Source: CBDUXP01 sp965371225 [NCBI: uncultured bacterium] (GTDB lineage Bacteria; Abyssobacteria; SURF-5; CBDUXP01). Taken from it: a stretch of DNA of 64,000 nt. Positions 1-8,185 of this stretch are shown here, piece by piece. Location: NCBI GenBank assembly GCA_965371225.1, contig CBDUXP010000018.1, forward strand, positions 1 to 64,000, read 5' to 3'. The notes below the pieces were generated by a model, which saw only the letters and a list, made by a program, of their open reading frames with translations, ran no database searches and was not told the DNA's origin. The position numbers were made by a program, and so were the translations under genes. The number at the start of each line of letters is the position of its first letter. Position 1 is the stretch's first letter.

Positions 1-1
1 C

Positions 2-358
2 CCCTGCCCCACCTGCAAGGGCAAGGGCGCGCTCCGGTCCACCACGACCCAGGCATTGCACATCCTGCGGGAGATCGAGCTGAAGACGCGGAACCTGGCG
101 GTGGAACACGTCCTGGTCGAGGCCCACCCGCTGATCACGGATTACCTCAGCCACGCGTTTGCGTATGAGCTGCAAGACCTGGAGGCCTACATCGAGACCC
201 TGATCCTGCTGCACCCCGCGGCGGACCAGGGGCACGAGTACACGAAGGTGATCGTGGAAGGGAAGCCCCTCGACGATGAGGGCACCGCCCGCCGCCGCCG
301 CCGCCGGGGCACCCGGGGTGGGCGCGGCCGCCGGAAATCCACGACTCCAGCCGAGTAG
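2..358 (+). CDS. rng: Ribonuclease E/G family protein, C-terminal fragment
   Basis: The 5' end lies outside the window; the open frame enters at base 2 and stops at 358, giving 118 visible residues. The fragment begins with the Cys-Pro-x-Cys-x-Gly-x-Gly element (CPTCKGKG), which in RNase E/G is the zinc-link that joins catalytic subunits. It continues with the STTTQALHILREIE helix typical of the region just after the zinc-link. RNase E/G enzymes cut single-stranded RNA in rRNA maturation and mRNA decay. The tail is extremely Arg/Gly-rich (RRRRRRGTRGGRGRR), a plausible RNA-binding extension. No downstream partner is co-transcribed: about 540 bp of non-coding DNA follow. RNase E and RNase G cannot be told apart from the C-terminus alone. 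Confidence 0.85.
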   Translation, partial: PCPTCKGKGALRSTTTQALHILREIELKTRNLAVEHVLVEAHPLITDYLSHAFAYELQDLEAYIETLILLHPAADQGHEYTKVIVEGKPLDDEGTARRRRRRGTRGGRGRRKSTTPAE

Positions 359-898
359 CCGGGGCCGACCCCCGCCTCCAGCGGCCGGGCATGGCCGGTT
401 CACGTCGGCCTCGCAGTGCCCGGCAAGAGCGCGCTATGCGTGCTACATTGGGATATTCAGTGGTCTATTTAGCCAGTTTCAGTGCTAAATAATACTCACA
501 TAGACCTCAAATAGCCGGCAATTCCGTGCCGTGATTGCCGGGCGGCAGGCGGTCGCCCCACCTTGCATGGGCTTCCCGACGGGAGCCAATCTCTGGTCGG
601 GCGTGGACGCGGAGCGGCGTCAACTGCCAAAAATTGTAGTATTTCACTTGACTAATAACCTCATATTCAGCATAATTAGCGTTGTTATTCATCCAAAACG
701 TCTTCGGCTCCGACATTTTGCGCGGGCCCGAAGGCAGTCTGCGGCGGTTGGGGACGCGACAGGTTCTCTGGCCGACGACCGGGGCGGGATCAACAGCTTG
801 TACAGACGCAACGTGACGGGGGACAGGCCGAGGGGGCGGGTGCGCGGGTGCGCGGCGGCGTCCGGGGCCGGCATGGAGTTCCGCGAGCGACAAAGCCC
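359..898. other. AT-richer non-coding region upstream of the pil cluster
   Basis: No convincing gene is seen here; the open frames have no family-like features. The stretch 430-700 is visibly richer in A/T than its surroundings. Inverted pairs are present: GGCCGAC (363-369) with GTCGGCC (404-410), TATTTAG (466-472) with CTAAATA (485-491), GGTCTAT (462-468) with ATAGACC (500-506), and AATAAC (654-659) with GTTATT (684-689). The last pair flanks the -10 region of the promoter listed separately, so it could be an operator. Confidence 0.6.
648..676 (+). promoter_or_regulatory. Sigma-70-like promoter for the pil cluster head
   Basis: TTGACT at 648-653 and CATAAT at 671-676 are separated by exactly 17 bp in an AT-rich pocket. 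A start near 683 would leave a leader of about 215 nt before the ATG at 899. An AATAAC/GTTATT inverted repeat brackets the -10 box. This is a sequence match only. Confidence 0.45.
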
Positions 899-2212
899 AT
901 GAAGAGTGCAAATAAGAAACTCGGTGAGATCCTCATTGCTGAAGAGGTGCTCACCAAGGACCAACTCGAGGAAGCGCTCGCCGAGCAGGTCGAATCGGGC
1001 GGATTCCTGGGCGCCATCCTGGTGCGCATGGGCTTCATCGACGAGGAGGACCTGACGAACTTCCTGGTGAAGCAATGCCGCATTCCGTATCTCAAGCTCA
1101 GCGGCCTCACCATGCACGAGAAGATCGCCTCGCTGATCCCCGCGGCGGTCTGCGGCCGGTACCAGGTCCTCCCGGTGGACAAGCTCGGGAACCTGTTGAC
1201 GGTGGCCATGGTGAATCCGCTGGACCTGGAAGCCTTGGAGGCGATCAAGGAGTGCGTCCCGTTCCGCATTAAGCCGATCATCTGCTCTTGGCACGACTAT
1301 GAGCGTATTTTCGAGGATTTCTACGGGACCCTGACCGACGAGGAGATGGGTCTGGGCGGTGCCGAGGGGGCGACCGTCGAAGAGGTCGCGCCGGCGGAGG
1401 AGACCGCGGAGGCTCATGACCCGACGGCGGTGGCCAAGGCGGCCCAAGCCACCTCCGCCGCCAACGTGGCTGCGGCGGCGCCGAACCTGGTGGAGGACCA
1501 CACTTTCGACTCCTACCTGGTGGCCGAAGCCAATACGTTCACCGTGGCGGTGGCCAAGGAGGTCGCCGAAAAGCCGGGCACCGACCACAATCCCCTGTTC
1601 ATGTATGGGGAGCCGGGCCTGGGCAAGACCCACCTGGCGAACGCGATCGCCAACACCGTGTTGGCACGCGGCGATACGGCGGTGTGCTACATGCCCGCGG
1701 GGCAGTTTAGCGACGAACTGCTGCAAGCGATCCAGGTGGGGGTCGTGGACCGCTTCCGGGCGAAGTACCAGCAGGTCGGGCTGCTGATCCTGGACGACGT
1801 GCAGTTCTTCGCGGGCCGGGAACGGGTGCAGGAGGAATTTTTCCACCTCTTCAATCTGCTGCTCGAGCGCCGCCAGCAAATCATCATCGTGAGTGACGTG
1901 CCTCCGAAGCAATTGGAGAATCTCGAACAGCGCCTGATTTCCCGGTTCGAGGGCGGCATGGTGGCCACGGTGGAGGCCCCGGACGAGCAGACGCGGCTGG
2001 CGATCCTTCAGCAGGCGATGGCGGCGGTCGGCGGGGACATTCCCAAGCCGGTGCTGGCGATGATGGCCCGGGAAATCCCGACCAATGTGCGGGAGCTGCA
2101 AGGGGCGTTGAAGAAGCTCCTGGCGTACGCCGCGCTGGTGGGCCACGAGATTACCGAAGAGCTTGCGCAACAGATCCTGAAGCATCTGTTCGCCCAGGCG
2201 GCGACGCATTAG
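899..2212 (+). CDS. MshEN (GspE N-terminal)-DnaA-like AAA+ fusion protein
   Basis: 437 residues. Residues about 6-58 contain two 24-residue MshEN motifs separated by five residues (KLGEIL...EQ, VESGG, FLGAIL...KQ), the architecture that binds c-di-GMP in MshE/PilB-type ATPases. The rest of a GspE-N domain runs to about 150, and an Ala/Glu-rich linker to about 200. A DnaA-type AAA+ module follows: Walker A GEPGLGKTHL near 237, Walker B LLILDDVQF and sensor II TNVRELQGALKKLLAYA. DnaA domain IV (the DNA-binding helices) is missing, so the protein ends like Hda. The first motif residue is Lys in motif 1 and Phe in motif 2 rather than Arg, so ligand binding may be weak. The ATG at 899 is chosen because the MshEN fold starts within ten residues; a GTG at 848 would add a low-complexity leader. 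pilB starts 9 bp downstream, so the two are probably co-transcribed. Its function is unknown; an ATP-dependent regulator or assembly factor for pilus ATPases is an inference. Confidence 0.85.
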   Translation: MKSANKKLGEILIAEEVLTKDQLEEALAEQVESGGFLGAILVRMGFIDEEDLTNFLVKQCRIPYLKLSGLTMHEKIASLIPAAVCGRYQVLPVDKLGNLLTVAMVNPLDLEALEAIKECVPFRIKPIICSWHDYERIFEDFYGTLTDEEMGLGGAEGATVEEVAPAEETAEAHDPTAVAKAAQATSAANVAAAAPNLVEDHTFDSYLVAEANTFTVAVAKEVAEKPGTDHNPLFMYGEPGLGKTHLANAIANTVLARGDTAVCYMPAGQFSDELLQAIQVGVVDRFRAKYQQVGLLILDDVQFFAGRERVQEEFFHLFNLLLERRQQIIIVSDVPPKQLENLEQRLISRFEGGMVATVEAPDEQTRLAILQQAMAAVGGDIPKPVLAMMAREIPTNVRELQGALKKLLAYAALVGHEITEELAQQILKHLFAQAATH

Positions 2213-2221
2213 GGAGCAGTG

Positions 2222-4009
2222 ATGCCTGCGGCCACCAAGAAACGCCTTGGCGACATCCTTCTCGAAGAGAAGCTGGTCAGCGAGACGCAGCTCCAGGAGG
2301 CGATCGCGGAGATGCGCCGGTCGCGGCAGCCGCTGGTGGCCGTCTTGATCACGCTGGGGTTGGTCGGCGAAGAGGACATCGTCATCGCCTTGAGCGACCA
2401 GCTGGGCATCCCCCACCTGCGGGTGGAGAGCTACGAGATCACCAAGGACGTATTGGCCGAGGTGCCCGAGGCGATGTCGCGGCAGCACCACCTGCTCCCG
2501 GTGTCGAAGGCGGGGAACACCCTCACGGTGGCGATGAGTGACCCGCTGAACATCGTGGCCATTGACGATCTGCGGATGGTGACCAGCTTTGACATTGAGA
2601 CGGTCATCAGTCTGGATAGCGAAATCGTCGCCGCGGTGGAGAAGTACTACAGCCCCGGCGGCATTGCGGCGGGGGGCAGGGCAAAGAAGAAGACCAAGAC
2701 CAAGGAGAAGGTGAATATCGGCGCGGCGGCCGACGATTTCAGCGACATCATCGCCCAGGCGGAGCGGGCCGCGCTGGAGGATGTGGAGGTCGTGACGGAG
2801 GAAGAAGAGGACACGGATTTCCACCAGCAAACGGCGGACGCGGAGCAGGCGCCGGTGGTGCGGCTGGTGAACGCGCTGCTGATCAACGCCATCAGCGCCG
2901 GCGCCAGCGACATCCACCTGGAACCGTTCGAGAAGGAATTCCGAGTCCGCTACCGCATTGACGGGGTGCTGCGCGCCCAGCCGGGGCCCCCGAAGTCGCT
3001 CCAGAACCCGATCACCTCCCGGATCAAGGTCATCAGCGAGCTGGACATCGCCGAGCGGCGGGTTCCCCAGGACGGCCGCTTCCGCATCCGCTTCGAGGAC
3101 CGCGAGATCGATTTCCGCGTCTCGACCCTGCCCACGTACTACGGTGAGAAGACGGTCCTGCGCATCTTGGACAAGGGCTCGCTGTCCCTCGACCTGAAAA
3201 AGCTCGGGTTCGAGGCGCAGCCCCAAGCGTGTCTGGACGAATGCCTGACGCGGCCGAACGGCGTCATCCTGGTGACCGGGCCGACGGGGTCGGGGAAGAC
3301 CACGACGCTCTATTCCTGCGTCTACATGCTCAATCAGCCGGACGTGAACATCGTGACGGTCGAGGACCCGGTGGAGTACGAATTGTTCGGGATCAACCAG
3401 GTGCAGGTACGACCGGAGGCGGGGCTCACGTTCGCCGCGGGCCTGCGCTCGATCCTGCGCCAGGACCCGGACAACATCATGGTCGGGGAGATTCGGGACG
3501 AGGAGACGGCGGACATCGCCATCAAGGCGGCGCTCACGGGCCACCTGGTGCTGAGCACGCTGCACACGAACGACGCGTCGGGCGCTATCACCCGCCTCAT
3601 CGACATGGGGATGGAGCCGTTCCTCGTCGCGTCCTCGCTGCTCATGACCGCGGCCCAGCGCCTGGTGCGCCGCGTCTGCGACAAGTGCCGCAAATCGATG
3701 GAGATTCCGGCCAACGTGCTGGAGCGGGCGCAGTTCAAGCCGGATCCGAAGCAGAAGCTGCGCCTCATGAAGGGCCGGGGCTGCCAGAACTGCAACGACA
3801 CGGGGTACAAGGGGCGGGCCGCGGTGCTCGAGGCGTTGCAACTGGACGAAGAAGTTCAGGAAATGATCATGAAGCAGGCCACGGCGGCCGAGATCAAGCG
3901 GGTCGCCATGAAGCAAGGCATGCTCACCCTGCGCCAGGCGGCCCTCGCCCGGATGGCGCGCGGCGAAACCACGCTGGAAGAAGTGCTCCGGGTCACCGCG
4001 CCGGATTAG
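2222..4009 (+). CDS. pilB: Type IV pilus extension ATPase PilB
   Basis: 595 residues, the normal length. PilB is the cytoplasmic hexameric ATPase that powers pilin polymerisation against the PilC platform. The N-terminal MshEN domain has motif 1 RLGDILLEE with the ligand-contacting Arg intact and a less perfect motif 2 (PLVAVL). The C-terminal GspE/PilB motor carries Walker A GPTGSGKTT near 353, the Asp box and Walker B region (RQDPDNIMVGEIRDEETA), the His box region (GHLVLSTLHTND) and the tetra-Cys zinc site CDKC near 486 and CQNC near 521. The ATG at 2222 is preceded by AGGGAG; a GTG at 2219 would add one residue. It sits between the MshEN-DnaA fusion and pilT. Confidence 0.97.
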   Translation: MPAATKKRLGDILLEEKLVSETQLQEAIAEMRRSRQPLVAVLITLGLVGEEDIVIALSDQLGIPHLRVESYEITKDVLAEVPEAMSRQHHLLPVSKAGNTLTVAMSDPLNIVAIDDLRMVTSFDIETVISLDSEIVAAVEKYYSPGGIAAGGRAKKKTKTKEKVNIGAAADDFSDIIAQAERAALEDVEVVTEEEEDTDFHQQTADAEQAPVVRLVNALLINAISAGASDIHLEPFEKEFRVRYRIDGVLRAQPGPPKSLQNPITSRIKVISELDIAERRVPQDGRFRIRFEDREIDFRVSTLPTYYGEKTVLRILDKGSLSLDLKKLGFEAQPQACLDECLTRPNGVILVTGPTGSGKTTTLYSCVYMLNQPDVNIVTVEDPVEYELFGINQVQVRPEAGLTFAAGLRSILRQDPDNIMVGEIRDEETADIAIKAALTGHLVLSTLHTNDASGAITRLIDMGMEPFLVASSLLMTAAQRLVRRVCDKCRKSMEIPANVLERAQFKPDPKQKLRLMKGRGCQNCNDTGYKGRAAVLEALQLDEEVQEMIMKQATAAEIKRVAMKQGMLTLRQAALARMARGETTLEEVLRVTAPD

Positions 4010-4044
4010 GCGCCGCGCCCCGTACCCCAAAGGAGACGTCCACG

Positions 4045-5109
4045 ATGCTTGGGCTTGATGAACTCTGTCGCGCGATGGTCGAGAACAACGCGTCCGACCT
4101 GCACATCTCGGCGGGGGTGCCCCCGTTGCTGCGGATCGACGGCGATCTGTACCCCATGGAACTGCCCTCCTTAAATCCCGCGCAGACCAAGGAGCTGGCC
4201 TACCAGATTCTCAGCGAAGAGCAGATTAAGGAATTCGAGCGGGATCACGAACTGGACATGAGCTTTGGCATCAAGGGCCTCAGCCGGTTCCGCGTGAACG
4301 TGTACCTGGACCGCGGGTCCGCGGCCATCGCGCTGCGGACGATTCCCTATGAGATCTTCTCGTTTGATGAGCTGGGCTTGCCCCGGTGCATCGCGGAGAT
4401 GTCGGAAAAGCCCTACGGCCTCGTCCTGGTGTGCGGCCCCACGGGGTCCGGCAAGTCCACCACCCTGGCCACGATTCTTGACAAGATCAACCGCACGCGG
4501 CGGGCGCACATCATCACGATCGAAGATCCGATCGAGTTCCTGCACTCCCACCAGACCTCGCTCGTGAATCAGCGGGAGGTCTTCAGCGATACGCATTCGT
4601 TCTCCGCCGCGCTGAAGCGCGTACTGCGGCAGGACCCGGACGTGATCCTCATCGGGGAGATGCGCGATCTGGAGACGATCGAGGCTGCCATTTCCGTAGC
4701 GGAGACGGGGCACTTGGTGTTCGCCACCTTGCATGCGAACGATGCGACGCAAGCGATCAACCGCATGATCGACGTGTTCCCGGCCCACCAGCAGCCGCAG
4801 GTGCGTACCCAGCTCTCCTTCGTACTGGAAGGGGTGGTCATTCAGCGCCTGCTCATGCGCGCCAGCGGCGAGGGGCGGGCCCTGGCCATGGAGATCATGC
4901 TGCCCGACACGGCGATCCGGTCGCTCATCCGCGAAGGCAAGTTGCAGCAGATCTACTCCGCGATCATGACCGGCGGCGGCGTCGGCATGCAGACCATGAA
5001 CCAATCGCTCGCGCACCTGTACCGCAACAACGCTATTACGTACGACGTCGCGATGCACTCGAGCGCGGATGCGGAAGACCTCCAGCGGATCATCGAGAAG
5101 GGGTATTGA
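4045..5109 (+). CDS. pilT: Type IV pilus retraction ATPase PilT
   Basis: 354 residues. PilT depolymerises the pilus and drives twitching and DNA uptake. Visible are the N-terminal PAS-like region beginning MLGLDELCRAMVENNASDLH, Walker A GPTGSGKSTT near 131-138, the Asp and Walker B boxes (ALKRVLRQDPDVILIGEMRD), the His box (GHLVFATLHAND) and the PilT-specific C-terminal motif AIRSLIREGKLQQIYSAI. The frame stays open far upstream, but AGGAG at 4031-4035 placed 9 nt before the ATG at 4045, plus the family start, fix the N-terminus. Its TGA overlaps the ATG of pilS (ATGA), indicating translational coupling. Confidence 0.97.
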   Translation: MLGLDELCRAMVENNASDLHISAGVPPLLRIDGDLYPMELPSLNPAQTKELAYQILSEEQIKEFERDHELDMSFGIKGLSRFRVNVYLDRGSAAIALRTIPYEIFSFDELGLPRCIAEMSEKPYGLVLVCGPTGSGKSTTLATILDKINRTRRAHIITIEDPIEFLHSHQTSLVNQREVFSDTHSFSAALKRVLRQDPDVILIGEMRDLETIEAAISVAETGHLVFATLHANDATQAINRMIDVFPAHQQPQVRTQLSFVLEGVVIQRLLMRASGEGRALAMEIMLPDTAIRSLIREGKLQQIYSAIMTGGGVGMQTMNQSLAHLYRNNAITYDVAMHSSADAEDLQRIIEKGY

Positions 5110-6740
5110 TGTCCGCACGGGCCACCACAGCCGTCGACCGGCTGACTCCCCTGCGCCAAGCGGCCGTCTGGCGGCTGTACCTGCTGGTGGCGCTGTTGGG
5201 CGTCTGCGTGACGCTGCACGCGCGGTCCGGCTTCCGGCTGAACCCCACCGTGGCGTACATGTACGCCATGATCGGCGTGGCGTTCGTCGCGTCGGCCATG
5301 CTGTACTTGTGGCTGCGGGGGGAGACGGCCGCGCCGCCTGCCCTGACGGCACTCACCCTGCTGGCGGACCTGGTCGTCATCACGGCGCTGGCCGCGTCGA
5401 GCGGGGGCGTGGATTCCATTTTCGGCGTGCTCTATATGGTGTTGATCCTGGAGGGCGCCGCCCTCAGCGGCATGCAGGGCAGCCTCGGCACCGCCACCGC
5501 CGCGAGCCTCGCGTACCTGTTCGTCGCCGTGCTGGACTCCGCCGGGGCGTTCACGCAGACGGAGTATCTGCGCATCGGCGCGGCGGACCCGGTGAAAGCC
5601 GACCTGTGGGTGTTCGCCGGGCTGCGCGTCTTCGCCTTCTATCTCGTCGCGCTCCTCAGCGGTGTGTTGGCGCGCCGCATCGGGCATTTGGAGCGGGAGC
5701 AGGCGCGGCTGTTGGAGAATTTCGCCACCGGCTATCTGGCCGCGGACCGGGAGGGGCGGCTGACGTTTCTGAACAGCGCCGGTCGGCGCATCTTGGGCTG
5801 TGGCTTCCGGCCGGTGCTCGGCATGCCCGTGACCGACCTGTTCTGCACCGGGTCTACCGGCGGCAACCCGGTGGACCTGTCCCTCCGCCTGCACAAGGAG
5901 TTTTACGAGTGGCAGTGCCTGCACGAACGGGAGGACGGGAAGACCGTGCCGCTGAACGTCACGACGGCGTTGATCCGCCGGGCGGGCCACGAAGTGGGCG
6001 GCGTCATGGCGCACTTCAGCGATGAAACCCTCGTGCAGGAACTGGAAGAAACCCTGCGCCAGCAAGACCGCCTCGCCCTAGCCGGCGAACTGAGCGCCTC
6101 GCTGGCCCACGAGGTGCGCAATCCCGTGGCTGCCATTCGGAGTGCGGCCCAGGAACTCGGGCCGCAGGCCGCGGCCGCCGAGGACCCCGTCGAGACGCAG
6201 TTGCTCAACATCATCGTGCGGGAGTCGGATCAATTGAACCGGGTCGTCACGCACTTTCTGGAGTACGCCGGCGTCAGCGCGCAAGAACAGCTGCCCGTGG
6301 ACGCCGGCCAACTGCTGGACGAAGTGGTGACGCTCCTGCGGCGCGAGCCCGAGCGCATGACCGGCATCGTGGTCCAGACCCACTACGAGACGAACGGCGG
6401 CCGGGTCCTGGCAGACGTGGGCCTGCTCAAGGAAGCGTTCTTGAACCTGGTGCAGAACGCGGTGGAAGCCATGCCGGAGGGCGGCACCCTCCAGCTTTCC
6501 ACCGTGCCGGTCCCGCGGGCGGGCCACCTCGAAGTCGTCATCGCCGATACGGGCACCGGCATCAGCGCCGCGGACCTGCCCCGGGTGTTTCAGCCGTTCT
6601 TTACCACGAAGCGCACGGGGACTGGCCTGGGATTGGCCATTGTGCATCGGATCATCCAGGCCCACCACGGCGATATTCGCGTGGAGAGCCCCGCCGCCGG
6701 CGGCACCCACGTCCGGGTCTGCCTCCCCATGGACGAGTAA
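5109..6740 (+). CDS. pilS: Sensor histidine kinase PilS
   Basis: 543 residues. Six hydrophobic helices between about 15 and 195 match the polytopic sensor of PilS-type kinases. A PAS-like segment follows (FATGYLAADREGRLTFLNSAG) at about 205-310. The HisKA helix contains the phospho-acceptor in LAHEVRNP (His about 334). The HATPase domain has the N box LNLVQNAVEAMPEGG, the G1 box IADTGTGIS, the F box FQPFFTTKRTG and the G2 box TGLGLAIVHRI. In Pseudomonas, PilS senses pilin level in the inner membrane and phosphorylates PilR. The start overlaps the pilT stop, and pilR begins one base after this stop, so kinase and regulator form one unit. Confidence 0.92.
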   Translation: MSARATTAVDRLTPLRQAAVWRLYLLVALLGVCVTLHARSGFRLNPTVAYMYAMIGVAFVASAMLYLWLRGETAAPPALTALTLLADLVVITALAASSGGVDSIFGVLYMVLILEGAALSGMQGSLGTATAASLAYLFVAVLDSAGAFTQTEYLRIGAADPVKADLWVFAGLRVFAFYLVALLSGVLARRIGHLEREQARLLENFATGYLAADREGRLTFLNSAGRRILGCGFRPVLGMPVTDLFCTGSTGGNPVDLSLRLHKEFYEWQCLHEREDGKTVPLNVTTALIRRAGHEVGGVMAHFSDETLVQELEETLRQQDRLALAGELSASLAHEVRNPVAAIRSAAQELGPQAAAAEDPVETQLLNIIVRESDQLNRVVTHFLEYAGVSAQEQLPVDAGQLLDEVVTLLRREPERMTGIVVQTHYETNGGRVLADVGLLKEAFLNLVQNAVEAMPEGGTLQLSTVPVPRAGHLEVVIADTGTGISAADLPRVFQPFFTTKRTGTGLGLAIVHRIIQAHHGDIRVESPAAGGTHVRVCLPMDE

Positions 6741-6741
6741 G

Positions 6742-8160
6742 ATGGCCACCGCCGCGGCCACCTCCCCACCCTGCGCTCCGCCGGCGCAGCGCATCCTGGT
6801 CATCGAGGATGAGACCAGCATGTGCGAACTGCTCGGCATCCTGCTGCAGAAGGATGGCTACGAGGTGGAGAGTGCCTCCACCCTGCAGGAAGCGGAGCCG
6901 CTCCTGACCGACGGGGTCTGGGACCTGGTGGTCACGGATCTCTGGCTCGATCAAGTCAAGGACGGCGGCATTCGCGTGTTGCGGCGGCTGCAGGAAGTGT
7001 CGCCGGGAACGCCCACGTTGGTCATCACGGCGCATGGGTCGGTGAACTCCGCGATCGACGCCATGAAGCTCGGCGCGTTCGACTACCTCATCAAGCCGTT
7101 CAACAACGATGAACTCCGCCTCATGGTCCAGAAGGCACTGGAGCAAAGCGCCCTCAGGCGGGAGAATCGTCAGCTCGCGAATCAGCTCCGCCGCATCAAC
7201 GACCTCGACAACATCATCGGCAACAGTGCGGCTATGCTCGAGGTGAAGGACATGATCCGGCGCGTGGGCGCGCTCAGCTCCACCGTGCTCATCCTGGGCG
7301 AGAGCGGCACGGGGAAAGAGCTGGTCGCCCGTGCGATTCACGGCTGCAGTCCGCGGACGGGCAACGCGTTTCTCAGCATCAACTGCGGGGGGCTGCCGGA
7401 TTCCCTGCTCGAGAGTGAACTGTTTGGCCACGCCAAAGGGTCGTTCACCGGCGCGGTCACCGACAAGGTGGGCATGTTCCAGGCGGCCCATAGCGGCACC
7501 CTCTTTCTGGATGAGATTGGCGAAACGAGCCCGCCCCTGCAGGTGAAACTCCTGCGCACCCTCTCGGAGATGATGATCCGCCCGGTGGGCACGAACGAAG
7601 AGATTCGGGTCGACGTGCGCCTGATCAGCGCCACCAACCGCGACCTGGATCACATGGTGGAGACGGGAGAGTTCCGCGAGGATTTCTTCTACCGCCTGAA
7701 CGTCATCCCTATCCAACTGCCGCCCCTGCGCGAGCGGCGGGACGATATCCCCCTGCTCGCGCACCATTTCGTCCACCGGTACTCCGCGCGCCTGGCCAAG
7801 CCGGTGGAGGGCCTCGCGGAGGACGCCCTGGACGCGCTGACGCAGTACCAGTGGCCGGGGAACATCCGCGAGTTTGAAAACATCATCGAGCGCACCATCG
7901 CCCTGTGCAACGGTCCGACCATTACGGCGGACGACCTGCCGGGCCACCTGACGCGGCCGGCGGTGCTGGGCGGCCGCCGGGAAACCGACCTGCCGCCCGA
8001 AGGCATCGATCTGGAACACAAGGTTGCCCAGTTTGAACGGTCCCTGTTGGCGCAAGCGCTGACGATGGCGAACCAGTCACAAGTGAATGCGGCGAAACTG
8101 TTGGGCCTCAGTCCGCGGTCGCTGCGCTACAAGCTGGAAAAGTACAGCATGAAGCCCTAG
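6742..8160 (+). CDS. pilR: Sigma-54-dependent response regulator PilR
   Basis: 472 residues, NtrC-class enhancer-binding protein. The receiver domain has the acidic pocket IEDE, the phospho-acceptor Asp in VVTDLWLD and the Lys in YLIKPF. The AAA+ domain has Walker A GESGTGKE near 186-193, the sigma-54-contacting GAFTGA loop present as GSFTGA, Walker B GTLFLDEIGE and the R finger region FREDFFYRLNVIPI. A Fis-type HTH closes the protein (QVNAAKLLGLSPRSLRYKLEK). It should activate sigma-54 promoters, and three such sites lie downstream in this cluster, before both pilins and pilM. The ATG follows the pilS stop by one base. The open frame upstream of 6742 is an overlap with pilS and is not used. 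Confidence 0.94.
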   Translation: MATAAATSPPCAPPAQRILVIEDETSMCELLGILLQKDGYEVESASTLQEAEPLLTDGVWDLVVTDLWLDQVKDGGIRVLRRLQEVSPGTPTLVITAHGSVNSAIDAMKLGAFDYLIKPFNNDELRLMVQKALEQSALRRENRQLANQLRRINDLDNIIGNSAAMLEVKDMIRRVGALSSTVLILGESGTGKELVARAIHGCSPRTGNAFLSINCGGLPDSLLESELFGHAKGSFTGAVTDKVGMFQAAHSGTLFLDEIGETSPPLQVKLLRTLSEMMIRPVGTNEEIRVDVRLISATNRDLDHMVETGEFREDFFYRLNVIPIQLPPLRERRDDIPLLAHHFVHRYSARLAKPVEGLAEDALDALTQYQWPGNIREFENIIERTIALCNGPTITADDLPGHLTRPAVLGGRRETDLPPEGIDLEHKVAQFERSLLAQALTMANQSQVNAAKLLGLSPRSLRYKLEKYSMKP

Positions 8161-8185
8161 CGGCTACGGACCATCGGAGGAACTT

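Noticed and set aside
531-902. 123-residue plus-strand frame upstream of the MshEN-DnaA gene
   Set aside because: It lies in an AT-rich regulatory-looking region, overlaps the promoter, and shows no family features.
689-4030. 1113-residue minus-strand open frame opposite the pilB region
   Set aside because: It is antisense to the clear MshEN-DnaA fusion and pilB, which have motifs and ribosome sites. Its sequence is His/Arg-rich and typical of GC-driven shadow frames.
6742-8160. Possibility that the response regulator is NtrC rather than PilR
   Set aside because: It is directly joined to a six-helix PilS-type kinase inside the pilus cluster; NtrC normally pairs with a soluble NtrB, not seen here.
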